Assembly (NCBI RefSeq): GCF_017591435.1
Contig: NC_059300.1
Span: 18,499,436-18,563,435, forward strand
Direction: 5' to 3'
DNA from: Portunus trituberculatus
Lineage: Eukaryota > Arthropoda > Malacostraca > Decapoda > Portunidae
Length of the DNA: 64,000 nucleotides
Under the pieces are notes generated by a model, which saw only the letters and a list, made by a program, of their open reading frames with translations, ran no database searches and was not told where the DNA came from. The position numbers and the translations under genes were made by a program. Positions 45,211 through 56,056 of this stretch are shown one piece after another (position 1 is the stretch's first letter; each line of letters opens with the position of its first letter).

Positions 45211-45372
45211 CTCAATAACAGGGAGGTCATGGCGTTGCTGCTTTGGTACAAACATTTCAATGTCCTGTATTTTCTGCCACCCAAAGTGGACACCCACTAA
45301 CACAGGAACCATCACTACCAAGACAATGTTGCGGCGTAGAAATTCCCGTGCACGACCCATTCCAGTCCCCAT
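45211..45372 (-). CDS. Unknown small single-pass membrane protein, exon 1 (residues 1-54)
   Basis: The reading frame starts MGTGMGRAREFLRRN, follows with a hydrophobic stretch IVLVVMVPVLVGVHFGW (about residues 16-32), then a polar segment ending DLPVIE. The donor is GAG|GTAAGT, phase 0. A basic N-terminus plus one membrane span and a charged tail is typical of small mitochondrial inner-membrane or ER microproteins, but I do not recognise the family. A possible acceptor (CCCCTGCAG) just upstream of 45381 would make this an internal exon with an IRE extension. An (AG)n tract begins 12 bases past the donor. Pairing with exon 37447-37506 is inferred from phase, strand and composition. Confidence 0.6.
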
Positions 45373-45903
45373 CTCTCGAATCTGCAGGGGTATGTTTCTC
45401 CAAACCTCTTCTTTGTTTTAGTTCCCAATTTCTGTCATTGAAAAACGTTTAGAAAAATTTATTTTTTCACTTACCTACTTATATTAGCATTTGCAATACT
45501 ACTTATCACTATACAGCCATCTACTCCCTTATCTCCAAAAAATAATAGATTTGTCACTATAAATTACAGTGGTGCCTCGCAATAACGGACACTTCGGGGC
45601 TTAGGGATTGTCTGTTAGCACGAACTGTCCGTTACTGAGAGTGGTTTGTCTGTGAGACCTTTAAACACACCCTTTCCCTTTCTTTGGTAGCTCATTCTCT
45701 TTTAATAATAGAAAAAATTATTTTGATAATTTCAACCATCTTATTCTATCTATTTTGTTGAAATAAGAGTTCATTATTATTTAAGAAGTGTACAGTAATG
45801 AAAATTTGTCTTTCCAAGAATACATGAATTAAAGACAAAGCTTCCCATTTTGTGTAAAGGCCGATTCCCATGTGGTTCAGTGGCATCTTTAACAAGCATT
45901 TAA

Positions 45904-46885
45904 CCCTTAAAGTACGGGGGGGGTTGATTTACTTTCCATCTGTTACAACGGGGAAAAATCACACCTGTCAAAAATGCTAAAAGATCTTTTTCCTCATAAA
46001 AACATATTTCTCTGTGTTATTATGAGTACAATGATGTAGTTTTCAACATGTTATGACCTCTGAGAGCAAAGTTATTGCATATCAAAAAATTCTCCCTAAA
46101 CCATTGGCAGAACCCGCTACTAAGAAGTAGCCCCAAAGCTCCGATAACACAGTGCGCATGCTCTGTCTCTCTCTCTCTCTCTCTCTCTCCTTTCGCTCAT
46201 TTGAATTTGATGTAAAAGTAGGAACTTTTGCCTTTTCATGTCATGAAAATGCGAGCTCAGATATATGAAATGATGTGCAAAACACGAAAAGAAAAAGAAA
46301 CCACAGATTACAAGTATTGTGGATTTCTATAATAATTGAAATCTGGCAACTCTTATTAGCAATAGGATTCACGTGACTTGGCCGACAAGCACAGTCCAGT
46401 AGAGGCAACCATGGGTGACACACACCAGTGCATTGCTCGAGGGGAGTACGTGAGGAGGTTTATGAACGTCGTTGTGAGGATTGGTCTCTGTCTCCCAGAT
46501 CACTATCAGAATCACTACTGTAGTCTTCACTTTCTTCTGTCTCAATAAAAAAATCACTGTCTTCATTTTCATCACTGTCCTCAATGTCACTACCGAGTAA
46601 CACTGACATAACATCACTCGGAGTACTGTTTCCTCCCTCCGGATCACGGGGTTTGCCAGATGTCGCCTCGAAATGGGAATAGATGACCTATTGTGAAAGA
46701 ACATGTCTCAAGGCTCGAGGAGGCGAGTGAGAAAAGATGCCAGATACCTTCACTTGCCCCAGGACCAATAGTGAGGGGAAGAGATTCAAACGTTTAGCGC
46801 AGAAAAATCATGATTCCTGGAACGATCCCCGCCTCTACGCATGTGAAACTATAATCGTCTCCAAATGATCACTGTACGTTAAGGG
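45904..46885 (-). mobile_element. piggyBac-like element 2
   Basis: The ends are CCCTTAAAGTACGGGG and its inverted partner TGTACGTTAAGGG, flanked by TTAA at 45900-45903 and 46886-46889. D1 shows the empty site (CATTTAATGACTGCC in reverse complement near 36570). Length 982 bp. Minus-strand sequence at 46475-46690 encodes an acidic Ser/Asp-rich segment typical of piggyBac transposase N-termini. Confidence 0.92.
46475..46690 (-). pseudogene. piggyBac transposase acidic N-terminal remnant
   Basis: The minus frame reads SVLLGSDIEDSDENEDSDFF and continues with ESEDYSSDSDSDLGD. Such acidic Ser/Asp runs precede the dimerisation domain in piggyBac transposases. No catalytic part remains within the element. 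Confidence 0.6.
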
Positions 46886-47337
46886 TTAATGACTGCCAGA
46901 TGGGTATTGCTGAGGTGACAAAGGAATGGGGGAAGACAAGGAATTGTCAGGATCAGAGTCACACAACTGCCACCTCATAGATCACAGGCTTGCCTACTTA
47001 CTCTAATGTTGCTCCACCTCCTTACCATCTGTCTCTGTCTTTCTTTCTCTCCCTCTATTTCCTAAATAAATTGGTATGTTTCTGAAATCATTTCCTAAAT
47101 CCTTCTAACTTTTGTTTCACATTGCCATTGAGGGAAAAACTGAGGCATGTTCTCTATAAAAAAAGTATTCCTCCATCCTTAACGTGGTATTGACACTGCT
47201 GAGTACCAGGCCTGATACCTGACAGGTTTGTACCTTATGCAGTATTGCTATAGAATATTGCCCTACTGCAAACTCACCATATGGCCAACCTCACAGCCAA
47301 TCTAAGGCAGTAATCTGCAATGTGAACAAGTACTTCT

Positions 47338-47338
<1 letters not shown>

Positions 47339-47431
<93 letters not shown>
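47339..47431. repeat. (AG)n microsatellite inside D2
   Basis: 93 bases; the corresponding D1 position (36148-36160) has only a 13-base CT-rich tract. Confidence 0.95.
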
Positions 47432-47433
<2 letters not shown>

Positions 47434-47536
47434 GGGCAGCTGTATTATTGATATCGCTTTCTATCGTGCTGGTGAAACAATTTGCTCATCATAATCATTT
47501 AGAAGAAGAAAACCTAACCCACTTAATACTAAATTA

Positions 47537-49468
47537 CCATATTTGATGGCTCACAAGATGCATGTGTGGAAATTATTCCACAGAAACGAAGACATGACAG
47601 TCTATTTACTCTATTTTGAGTATTAGTGACCGATGTTTATTGATCATACATATGTGTTTATGTAAATAATGTATAAATTGGGGTACTGCGTGAATGAAAC
47701 ATTGTTAATAATGAAGTGGAATGGTATGAACGGTGCTCGAAGTTTCGGATCTCCATGAAGCTCGCCGCCATGACTGAGCGGCGTGGCGAGTTGGAGGGGA
47801 AGGAGTGACGGGAGAGTTAGTTACTCCTACACCACCACAATGGACAGTAGAACTTGGAAAATCGTGACAGACATAAAAGTGTACAGAAAATAACCCTCAC
47901 GATTATACCCAACCACAAACGTTATAAGTCAACGTAATATATCATAGCCGGTTAACCACACATAACGATACTTTCGATTACCAGCTCGCTGCCTAAGAAC
48001 CCATTTACATCAGCTAGCCAGTCTGTAGGTATTAGGGTGAGTCTTAGGTTGCGTTACGAGGTGCGACAATTAACATAAAAAAGTAAGTGTTGTATCATTG
48101 TTTACTCTGACAATATTCATATCCGTTAACTGCTTTTGAGTCATACTATTGATTATACATGGTCCATTTCGTTCTTTCCAGCAGAGAGTTACCATCCATC
48201 CCTGAGTATGAACGCAGTGAATATTGAGTCTCGGTGACACTCAAGAAGGGAAAATCATTGTCATGTTCTTAGGCAGCGAGCCGGTGATCGAAAGTATCGT
48301 TATGTGTGGTTAACCGGATATGATATATTACGTTGACTTATAACGTTTGTGGTTGGGTATAATCGTGGGGATTATTTTCTGTCCACTTTTATGTCCGTCA
48401 CGATTTTCTAAGTTCTATTATTCACCGTGGTGGTGTAGGAGTAACTAACTCTCCCATCACTCCTTCCCCTCCAACTCGCCACGCCGCTCAGTCACGGCGG
48501 CGAGCTTCATGGAGATCTGAAACCTCGAGCACCGTTCATACCATTCCACTTCATTATTAACAATGTTTCATTCATGCAGTACCCCAATTTATACATTATT
48601 TACATAAACACATATGTATGATCAATAAACATCAGTCACTAATACTCAAAATAGAGTAAATAGACTGTCATGTCTTTGTTTCTGTGGAATAAGATGCACC
48701 CAGTTTTGGCAGAAATTGGAATGAATAAAAAGACAAATGAGCAGATTTAAGCTCTAAATATGAAGGTGAAGGATTTCACCTGTCATTTGAAAACTCTCAC
48801 ATGCATTTAGATAATTATTAGATCCCAATAATTTGCATTTAAAACTTTGATATTTCCTAGTAGCCTACGTGCCAATCCTGTTGAGAGATATAAACATGTA
48901 TCTGGAATATGGCATTGCCAGTGATTGAGAGTCTGAGAGGCTACAGGGTTAAAAGTCATATATATATATTTTTTTTATTATTTTTTGTTACATGTATGCA
49001 AAATAAGAATGTTAAAAGATAGGTGCAATTTTAGTTGTATGCAAGTGTGTCTTACCTCAAGGAGTAATGGTATTACACTGTAAAGAAAGCAGTAAAGCTT
49101 GCCTGTGTCAAAATCAAGATCGCCGATTGATGATTGCGTGTCTTGTCTTGGTTCATACAATGCGTGGTGTATGGTCATTCAGGCAAATTCTTCCTAAAAG
49201 GTGTCATTCTAAGCGAATTACCAGTAAGTATGACTTATTAACTTATCATATATTGTTACTTTGGAAGTTTTTTTATTTTGTGGTGTAGTACCAATCATCA
49301 CTTTGTTGACATGTGCAAAGATATTTGGGGGTTTGATTTTGGAGTCTATGTTACCATAGATTACCCCTAACCACTGCCTCAATCCTGAACCTTGGCCTCA
49401 TAGGATACAGGCTGATTTCCTGAGACTTTTCTGGAGAAAAGGTGCGTCTTATGAGCCATTAAATACGG
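47537..49468. mobile_element. TA-flanked TIR element E, inserted in D2
   Basis: The ends are CCATATTTGATGGCTCACAA and, inverted, CCGTATTTAATGGCTCATAA, followed on both sides by AGATGC/AGACGC. Flanks are TA at 47535-47536 and 49469-49470. D1 reads continuously across the site (ACTAAATTACCCCTCAG in reverse complement near 36065). No transposase is recognised in 48700-49440. Superfamily unassigned. Confidence 0.85.
47563..48690. mobile_element. Foldback element F with ~425-bp inverted arms, inside E
   Basis: The left arm 47575-48000 and right arm 48266-48690 are near-perfect reverse complements, with a 265-bp spacer. The octamer AAGATGCA occurs at 47555-47562 and 48691-48698, compatible with an 8-bp target duplication. 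The left side has about 12 extra bases before the arm starts. No coding sequence is evident. Confidence 0.88.
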
Positions 49469-49591
49469 TATCCTTAGTCAAAAGAAGAAAGAAATGAAAT
49501 TGTAGAAATCCAAAGACCAGTAAATGAAGACAAAAATCAAGTGATTGGAGAGCTTTTAGTTTGCATATGTACGTTGTCTGCCCTTTAGTTA

Positions 49592-49596
49592 GCTGC

Positions 49597-49630
<34 letters not shown>
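49592..49630. repeat. (CT)n tract within D2
   Basis: Position equivalent to the (AG)n of D1 at 35856-35931 in inverted orientation. Confidence 0.9.
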
Positions 49631-49636
<6 letters not shown>

Positions 49637-49683
49637 AAGTTTCATTATCCTCATTTGTCCAACAACTATTTTTTTTCTTTATG

Positions 49684-49686
<3 letters not shown>

Positions 49687-49773
<87 letters not shown>
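49687..49773. repeat. (AG)n microsatellite at the 5' end of LINE-D
   Basis: An 87-base run directly followed by the first base of LINE-D; another AG run follows its poly(A). Confidence 0.95.
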
Positions 49774-49775
<2 letters not shown>

Positions 49776-49821
49776 TTCCACCCTTCCTGGCCCCACACAA
49801 CGCCTGCCCCCACCTACCACC

Positions 49822-51213
49822 ATGGCGGGGCGCCACACCAAATCCCGCCCATATATGCTGCCCAACAATGAATTGACAATCGTGTCCGCTAATGTAAGAG
49901 GTTTCCACACAAACATTGGTGAACTTACACACAGTGCAATTAACAGACACAGGGCAGACATTGTGTTCGTGTGTGAAACCTTCCTGGATGACAGCGTGCC
50001 GCAGACTTATGCTCGCGTACGAGGGTACTCGCCGTGGGTCAGAAAAGATCGCTCCACGCAGGGAGGGGGCATGGCATTCTGTTACAAAGACACAGTGAAT
50101 GTTCAGGTGGTGGAGCCTCCAGTGCCCGTACCCAGGGAACTGGAGTTTCTGACCCTGAAGGTGACTGACAGGGACAGTAAAGGAGTGTTGGTTGTTGGCT
50201 GTTATCGCCCCCCTTCGCAGGGCACAGCAGTGATAGATTTTCTGTCAGCGAACTTGGACGCAATGATGACAGCCAGCCAGTGTGATAAAGTGTTGATAGT
50301 GGGGGATCTAAACCAACACACTGTGCGTAATGCCTTCAACTCCTTGCTAGTGGTGCATGACCTGCAGAACTTCGTCACCTTCCCCACACACAGGTCTGGG
50401 TCGTCCCTGGATCCGGTGGTGACGGATCTCCCAGCCCACACTGTCCGGTGCTCACCGCTAGATTTTGTGGGCACCTCAGATCATGTGGCTGTGCTCACCA
50501 AGCTCCACTTCCGCAAACCACGTGAGGAGTGCCACACTCGCACCCTCTGGAAGTGGGAGGCTGCCAATTGGGGAGCACTTCGATCCGCTCTGAGGGGGTG
50601 GGACTGGCAGAGTGTGCTGCAAGGAGACACCGATTTGCAGGCGAGACGGTTCACCGAGACTCTCCACTCTCTGCAGGCACGCTGGGTGCCGCACTCACAG
50701 TACAAATCCAAGGCTTCTGATCAGCCCTGGTTTGGACCTGAGTGTCGCACTGCCTCTAACGCCAAGTACCGCGCATGGCAAGCCTACAAGATGCACCCCA
50801 CGGCACGGAACAGGCAAAGGCATAGAGAGGCGACCCAGCATATGAGGGACACTCAGGAGTGGGCTACTGGACGGTGGCGAGAGAACCTCAAGGGAAAACT
50901 GAAAGGCGGCCAAGTGGGGACAAAAAGGTGGTGGAGCATAGTTAAAGAACAAAAAGGGGACGAACGAGTCACTACCATCCCCTCTCTCTCGCGGGGGGAT
51001 GGCAGCATGGCTCATACTGCCCAGGACAAGGCAAACGTATTGGCAAAACACTTTGCCGGAAAAATGTGCATCCCCAACCTTGAAAAAGCTCCTCCCACTC
51101 TCCCAGAAATAGTGCAGGACAAAATAGTGACAGTGAAAACAAATGAAATAGAGGTGAGGAAGGTACTGCTGAACCTGAATGGAAAAAAAGGCTGTGGGGC
51201 CGGACAAAATTAG
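49822..51213 (+). pseudogene. LINE-D ORF2, APE endonuclease and linker
   Basis: The frame begins MAGRHTKSRPYMLPNNELTI and contains the endonuclease motifs SANVRGFHTN, DIVFVCETFL (catalytic Glu), GCYRPPS, LIVGDLNQHT and GTSDHVAVL (catalytic Asp-His). A linker follows with QPWFGPECRTASNAKYRAW. A one-base shift at the A-run near 51182 moves the frame to the RT start (KKAVGPDKISPRLLRQC). The nick made by this nuclease would start target-primed reverse transcription. Confidence 0.9.
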
Positions 51214-52649
51214 CCCCCGACTGCTTCGCCAGTGTGCTAGTGAACTGGCCCACCCACTCGCCGCACTGTTCAATCAGTGCTTTCAGACCAGTACGTGGCC
51301 ACAAATATGGAAAACCAGCAGTGTTGTGCCAGTGCATAAAAAATGTGATAAAAGTGTCCCAAAAAACTATCGCCCTGTTTCCTGCTGCCTGTACTGAGTA
51401 AGGTGATGGAGACCGTCGTGGGCTCACGAATCGCTGAGCACCTCGAGCGGCACCACCTTATCTGTACAAGGCAGTTCGGCTTCAGGCAGGGTCGGTCAGC
51501 GGCTGACCTGCACCTGCTGCTAACAACAGACCTCAGCGCTGCCCTGGATCAAGGCAAGGCCACTGCCGTCGTGGCGCTGGACATTGAGGGCGCTTTTGAC
51601 CGGGTGTGGCATGCAGCTCTGGTCAACAAACTACGTGCTGCAGGAGTAAACGGGGCCCTCTTGTCACTCCTCAGTGACTACCTGAGTGACAGGTACCTGA
51701 GAGTGACTGTTGGAGGACAAGAGTCTGAGGTGCAGCCCGTCAAAGCAGGTGTCCCTCAGGGGAGCTGCCTCGGCCCTTTGCTATGGAACCTGTATATAAA
51801 TGACCTGCTGCACCTCCTCCCAAACACCAGGGCTTACGCAGACGACATCACGCTGACCCATAGCTTCAGCTCCAGGGAAGAAGCCGCTGCGATGTCCCGA
51901 CTCGGCAACACGATGAGACAAATCACAGCCTGGGGCAGTGCATGGCAAGTGAGATTCGCCCGCAAAGACAAAGCTGCTTGTTGCCTCCAGGTCGAGGCCA
52001 GCCCTGCAACTCGACTTCAGTGGGGAAACACTAACGCCGCAGGACGAGGTGGAGGTGCTGGGGGTCACCTACGACCGCGAACTGACCTTCAGGACGCACA
52101 TTGAGCGGCTTGCCAGAGAGGCATCGGGAAGCTGGCCTCTCTGAGGAGGATATCGTGGCTCCTGGACAGCGAGGGACTAGAGCTGCTGTATAAAGCTCAA
52201 GTTAGATCCTCGCTGGAGTACGCTTGCCTAGCGTGGGGAGGCGCGGCCCGCACGCACCTTGCTCTCTTAGACAAAGTGCAGGAGAGGCGGCGCGACTCAT
52301 TAAAGGCAATAACACCGGCCAGGAGCCATGCCTCCACAGTCTTCAACACCGGAGGGACGTGGCGGGAATCACCGTTATGTATAAGGTGCACGTGTGTCAC
52401 GTGAGCCATCTAGAGGCGCTCCGGCAGCCATCCCGACTGGCTGAAGTGCACACCCGAGCTGTCACCCTCGCCCCCAAGGAACTCCTGCAGCCCCGATGCA
52501 GAACGTGGCACCACCAGCGACAGTTTGTGAATACTTACGTAGGATGGTGGAACATTATTCTAGCCACACAACTGGATATAAGTGACTGCTCGTTGCAGGA
52601 TTTTAAGAAAACTATTAATGACTGGTTTTTGTGTTGGCGGGAGAGTTAA
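51179..52649 (+). pseudogene. LINE-D ORF2, reverse transcriptase and C-terminus
   Basis: RT segments: VPKNYRPVS (51179-51397), then FGFRQGRSAADLHLLLTTDL, VALDIEGAFDRVWH (first catalytic Asp), AGVPQGSCLGPLLWNLYIND and AYADDITL (YADD box) in 51403-52104. A shift near 52010 leads to LEYACLAWGGAARTHLALLD, and another near 52290 to the terminal frame ending CWRES with TAA at 52647-52649. Three to four single-base shifts inactivate an otherwise intact enzyme; some could be sequencing errors. Confidence 0.9.
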
Positions 52650-52792
52650 AAAGTTTTAACTTTTAGATAGGGTACACTAAAAATGGCCCTTTAGTTACTT
52701 AAAGTTGCTAAGTGTATGTAATGTACGATGTAACTTGCTCTTGTATTTACTGTATTATTGTATAAATAAAAAAAAAAAAAAAAAAAAAAAAA

Positions 52793-52812
52793 GAGAGAGA
52801 GAGAGAGAGAGA
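52793..52812. repeat. (GA)n tract after LINE-D poly(A)
   Basis: A 20-base run, matching the (AG)n on the 5' side of LINE-D. Confidence 0.9.
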
Positions 52813-53723
52813 AAACACCGGTGCTGGTTCTCTACAAAAAAGAAAAGCATTAGCCAAAATTAAGGAGCAAATGTCTTGATACCTTCCTCTTAAAGAATAT
52901 AAGTTGTAGGAAGGCAGAAATATAGCAACAAATAGGGAGTTCCAGAGTTTACCAGTGAAAGGGATGAATGATTGAGAGTACTGGTTCTCTTGTATTAGAG
53001 TTGAACAGAATAGGGATGAGAGGAAGAAGAGAGCCTTGTGCAGCAAAGCCACAGGAAAGCATGCAGTTAGCAAGATCAGTAGAACAGTTAGCATGAAAAT
53101 AGAGATAAAAGATAGAAAGAGATACAACATTTTGGCAGTGGGAAAGAGGCTAAAGACATTCAGTCAGAGGATGGGAGTTGATGAGACGAAAAGCTTTTGA
53201 TTCCCCACCCTATCTAATAAAACTGTGTGAGTGGATCCCTCCCCAAATATGTGAAGAATACTCCATACAGGGGCAAATAAGGCCCTTATACAGAGAAAAC
53301 AGTTGGAGGGGTGAGAAAAATTGATGGAGACGCCTCAGAACGTCTAACTTCATGGAAGCTATTTTAGCAGATGAGATGTGAAGTTTCCAGTTAAGATTAT
53401 GAGTAAAGAACAGACTGAGAATATTCAGTGTGGAAGAGGAAGACAGTTGTCTGGAAGGATGAGTCAAGTTGATAGATGGAGGAATTGAGTTTTGAGGCAT
53501 TGAACACTACTTGATTTTCTCTGCTCCAATCGGAAATCTTAGAAAGATCAGAAGTCAGGCATTCTTTGGCATCCCTGCGTGATCTGTTGACTTCCTGAAG
53601 GGTTGGTCGTCTCTGAAAGGACGTGGAAAGATGTAGGGTGGTATCATCAGTGCAGGAGTGGATAGGATAAGAAGTTTGGTTAAGAACGTCATTAATGAAT
53701 AATAGAAAGAGAGTGGGTGACAG

Positions 53724-55716
53724 GACAGAACCCTGAGGAAGAGTACTATTAATAGATTTAGGGGAACAGTGGGTGTCTACCACAGCAGCAATAGGACAGT
53801 CTGAAAGGAAACTTGAGATAAAGTTGCAGAGAGAAAGGTAGAAACTGTAGGAGGGTAGTTTGGAAATCAAAGCTTTATGTCAGACTCTATCAAAAGCTTT
53901 TCATATGTCTAACGCGACAGCAAAAGTTTCACCAAGATCCCTAAAAGACTCAGTAAGGAAAGCCAGAAGATCACCAGTTTTTGAGAACAATAGGAGGGAC
54001 GCCATCAGGTACATAAGTCTTCTGAGGGTTTAGGCCAGCAAGGCCATGGAGAACATAATTACAAAGAATTTTAATTGAAGACATGAAATAGTCAGAGGGA
54101 GGAGAAGAGGGAGGGACAAGCCCAGAATCATCCAAGGTGGAGTTGTTAGCAAAGGTTTGAGAGAAGAGTTCAGCTTTAGAGACAGAAGAGATGGCAGTGG
54201 TGCCATCAGGATGAAATAAAGGAGGGAAAGATGAAGCAATACAGTTGTTAGAGATGTTTTTGGCTAGATGCCAGAAGTCTCAAGGGGAGTTTGAGTTTGC
54301 AAGATTTTGACATTTTCTATTTATGAAGGAATGTTTGGCAAGTTGAAGAACAGACTTAGCATGATTCTGGGCGGAAATATAAGGTACATACCCAATCCTC
54401 AAGGTTCGACCAACTCACTCACCAATTCGACATTCATATCTCACGCGCCACCCACCCGGTCAAATCCACCGCCATCCCACCAGGCAGAAGTGTAAACCGA
54501 CACTACCCTATACATCGCTTCCTCAGCCTCACTCTCACCCCAGCCGTCATCCAGGTAGGCCAAGCTCCGCCATTCCACCTCCTGCCTCAACGCCGCTTCG
54601 ACCATGCTGTGCAAAGCCACATCCAGCCCCAGCCCTAAGCAGCACAATTTCCTGCTTTCAAAGATAAGCTTGAGCTTATAAGAAAGTGTGATGCAGGTAT
54701 AGCTCACAGTGTCGTTGCAGGACAGAACCCTGAGGAAGAGTACTATTAATAGATTTAGGGGAACAGTGGGTGTCTACCACAGCAGCAATAGGACAGTCTG
54801 AAAGGAAACTTGAGATAAAGTTGCAGAGAGAAAGGTAGAAACTGTAGGAGGGTAGTTTGGAAATCAAAGCTTTATGTCAGACTCTATCAAAAGCTTTTCA
54901 TATGTCTAACGCGACAGCAAAAGTTTCACCAAGATCCCTAAAAGACTCAGTAAGGAAAGCCAGAAGATCACCAGTTTTTGAGAACAATAGGAGGGACGCC
55001 ATCAGGTACATAAGTCTTCTGAGGGTTTAGGCCAGCAAGGCCATGGAGAACATAATTACAAAGAATTTTAATTGAAGACATGAAATAGTCAGAGGGAGGA
55101 GAAGAGGAGGGACAAGCCCAGAATCATCCAAGGTGGAGTTGTTAGCAAAGGTTTGAGAGAAGAGTTCAGCTTTAGAAACAGAAGAGATGGCAGTGGTGCC
55201 ATCAGGATGAAATAAAGGAGGGAAAGATGAAGCAATACAGTTGTTAGAGATGTTTTTGGCTAGATGCCAGAAGTCTCAAGGGGAGTTTGAGTTTGCAAGA
55301 TTTTGACATTTTCTATTTATGAAGGAATGTTTGGCAAGTTGAAGAACAGACTTAGCATGATTCTGGGCGGAAATATAAGGTACATACCCAATCCTCAAGG
55401 TTCGACCAACTCACTCACCGATTCGACATTCATATCTCACGTGCCACCCACCCGGTCAAATCCACCGCCATCCCGCCAGGCAGAAGTGTAAACCGACACT
55501 ACCCTATACATCGCTTCCTCAGCCTCACTCTCACCCCAGCTGTCATCCAGGTAGGCCAAGCTCCGCCATTCCACCTCCTGCCTCAACGCCACTTCGACCA
55601 TGCTGTGCAAAGCCACATCCAGCCCCAGCCCTAAGAAGCACAATTTCCTGCTTTCAAAGATAAGCTTGAGCTTATAAGAAAGTGTGATGCAGGTATAGCT
55701 CACAGTGTCGTTGCAG
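53724..55716. repeat. Recent tandem duplication, two units of ~997 bp
   Basis: Unit 1 is 53724-54720 and unit 2 is 54721-55716; they differ at only a handful of bases and one indel. Each unit starts GACAGAACCCTGAGG and ends GTCGTTGCAG, and each is preceded by CAG. The unit spans part of LINE-C and the left part of Tigger K. Confidence 0.93.
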
Positions 55717-56056
55717 CGCATATGGGTGTCCCTAGATCAACAGTATCAACAGTTTGGAAGAATGGGGACAAGTACTGCGAGACCACTGCAAGCGTTTTTT
55801 ATTTCCAAAAATGTACTGTACAGCACCGTAATGTGTTTAAAAAGCTATAAAATGAAGCCTTTCATAGTACTGATTTAGTCTAAGTTAGTGTTTTTTAGAG
55901 GTTATAGTGATGTTTTGGGAGATTAGGCTGGAGGTTGGTCCCTATTTCCCCTAATTCTTAAGTATCTTATGGGGAAAAATTATTCATGATTTGAATAAAC
56001 CCTGATTCGACCAATGAAAAACCATCCTAACCCTGTCGAATTGCAAGGATCCCCTG
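54387..56056 (+). mobile_element. Tigger/pogo-like element K in LINE-C, split by the tandem duplication
   Basis: The left end CATACCCAATCCTCAAGG follows TA at 54385-54386; the right end GGATCCCCTG precedes TA at 56057-56058. Subterminal CCAATTCGAC/GTCGAATTG repeats mirror each other. At 55640-55800 the plus strand encodes DKLELIRKCDAGIAHSVVAA and MGVPRSTVSTVWKNGDKY, a CENP-B-type helix-turn-helix. Unit 1 of the duplication breaks this frame after SVVA. Confidence 0.82.

Larger units (their letters stand above)
45567..49665. mobile_element. TIR element D2, inverted relative to D1, with nested insertions, right end lost
   Basis: The left end CAGTGGTGCCTCGCAATAAC follows TA at 45565-45566 and matches the right end of D1 in reverse complement. 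Homology to D1 continues discontinuously: 45567-45903, 46890-47536 and 49469-49665, interrupted by piggyBac-like element 2 and element E. It stops near TCCAACAAC at about 49665; the right TIR is missing. Confidence 0.88.
49774..52792 (+). mobile_element. LINE-D, near full-length non-LTR retrotransposon with poly(A) tail
   Basis: About 3.0 kb, one ORF2-type coding region in four frame segments, ending in a 25-A tail at 52768-52792. No ORF1 precedes it. Both flanks are (AG)n. GC content and open frames are clearly higher than in the neighbouring LINEs, indicating a younger insertion. It resembles Jockey/CR1-related elements, but I do not assign a clade. Confidence 0.92.

Noticed and set aside
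49449..49961. A 170-residue minus-strand frame with Ser-Leu and Arg-Glu runs
   Set aside because: Built from two AG/CT tracts and the antisense of LINE-D.
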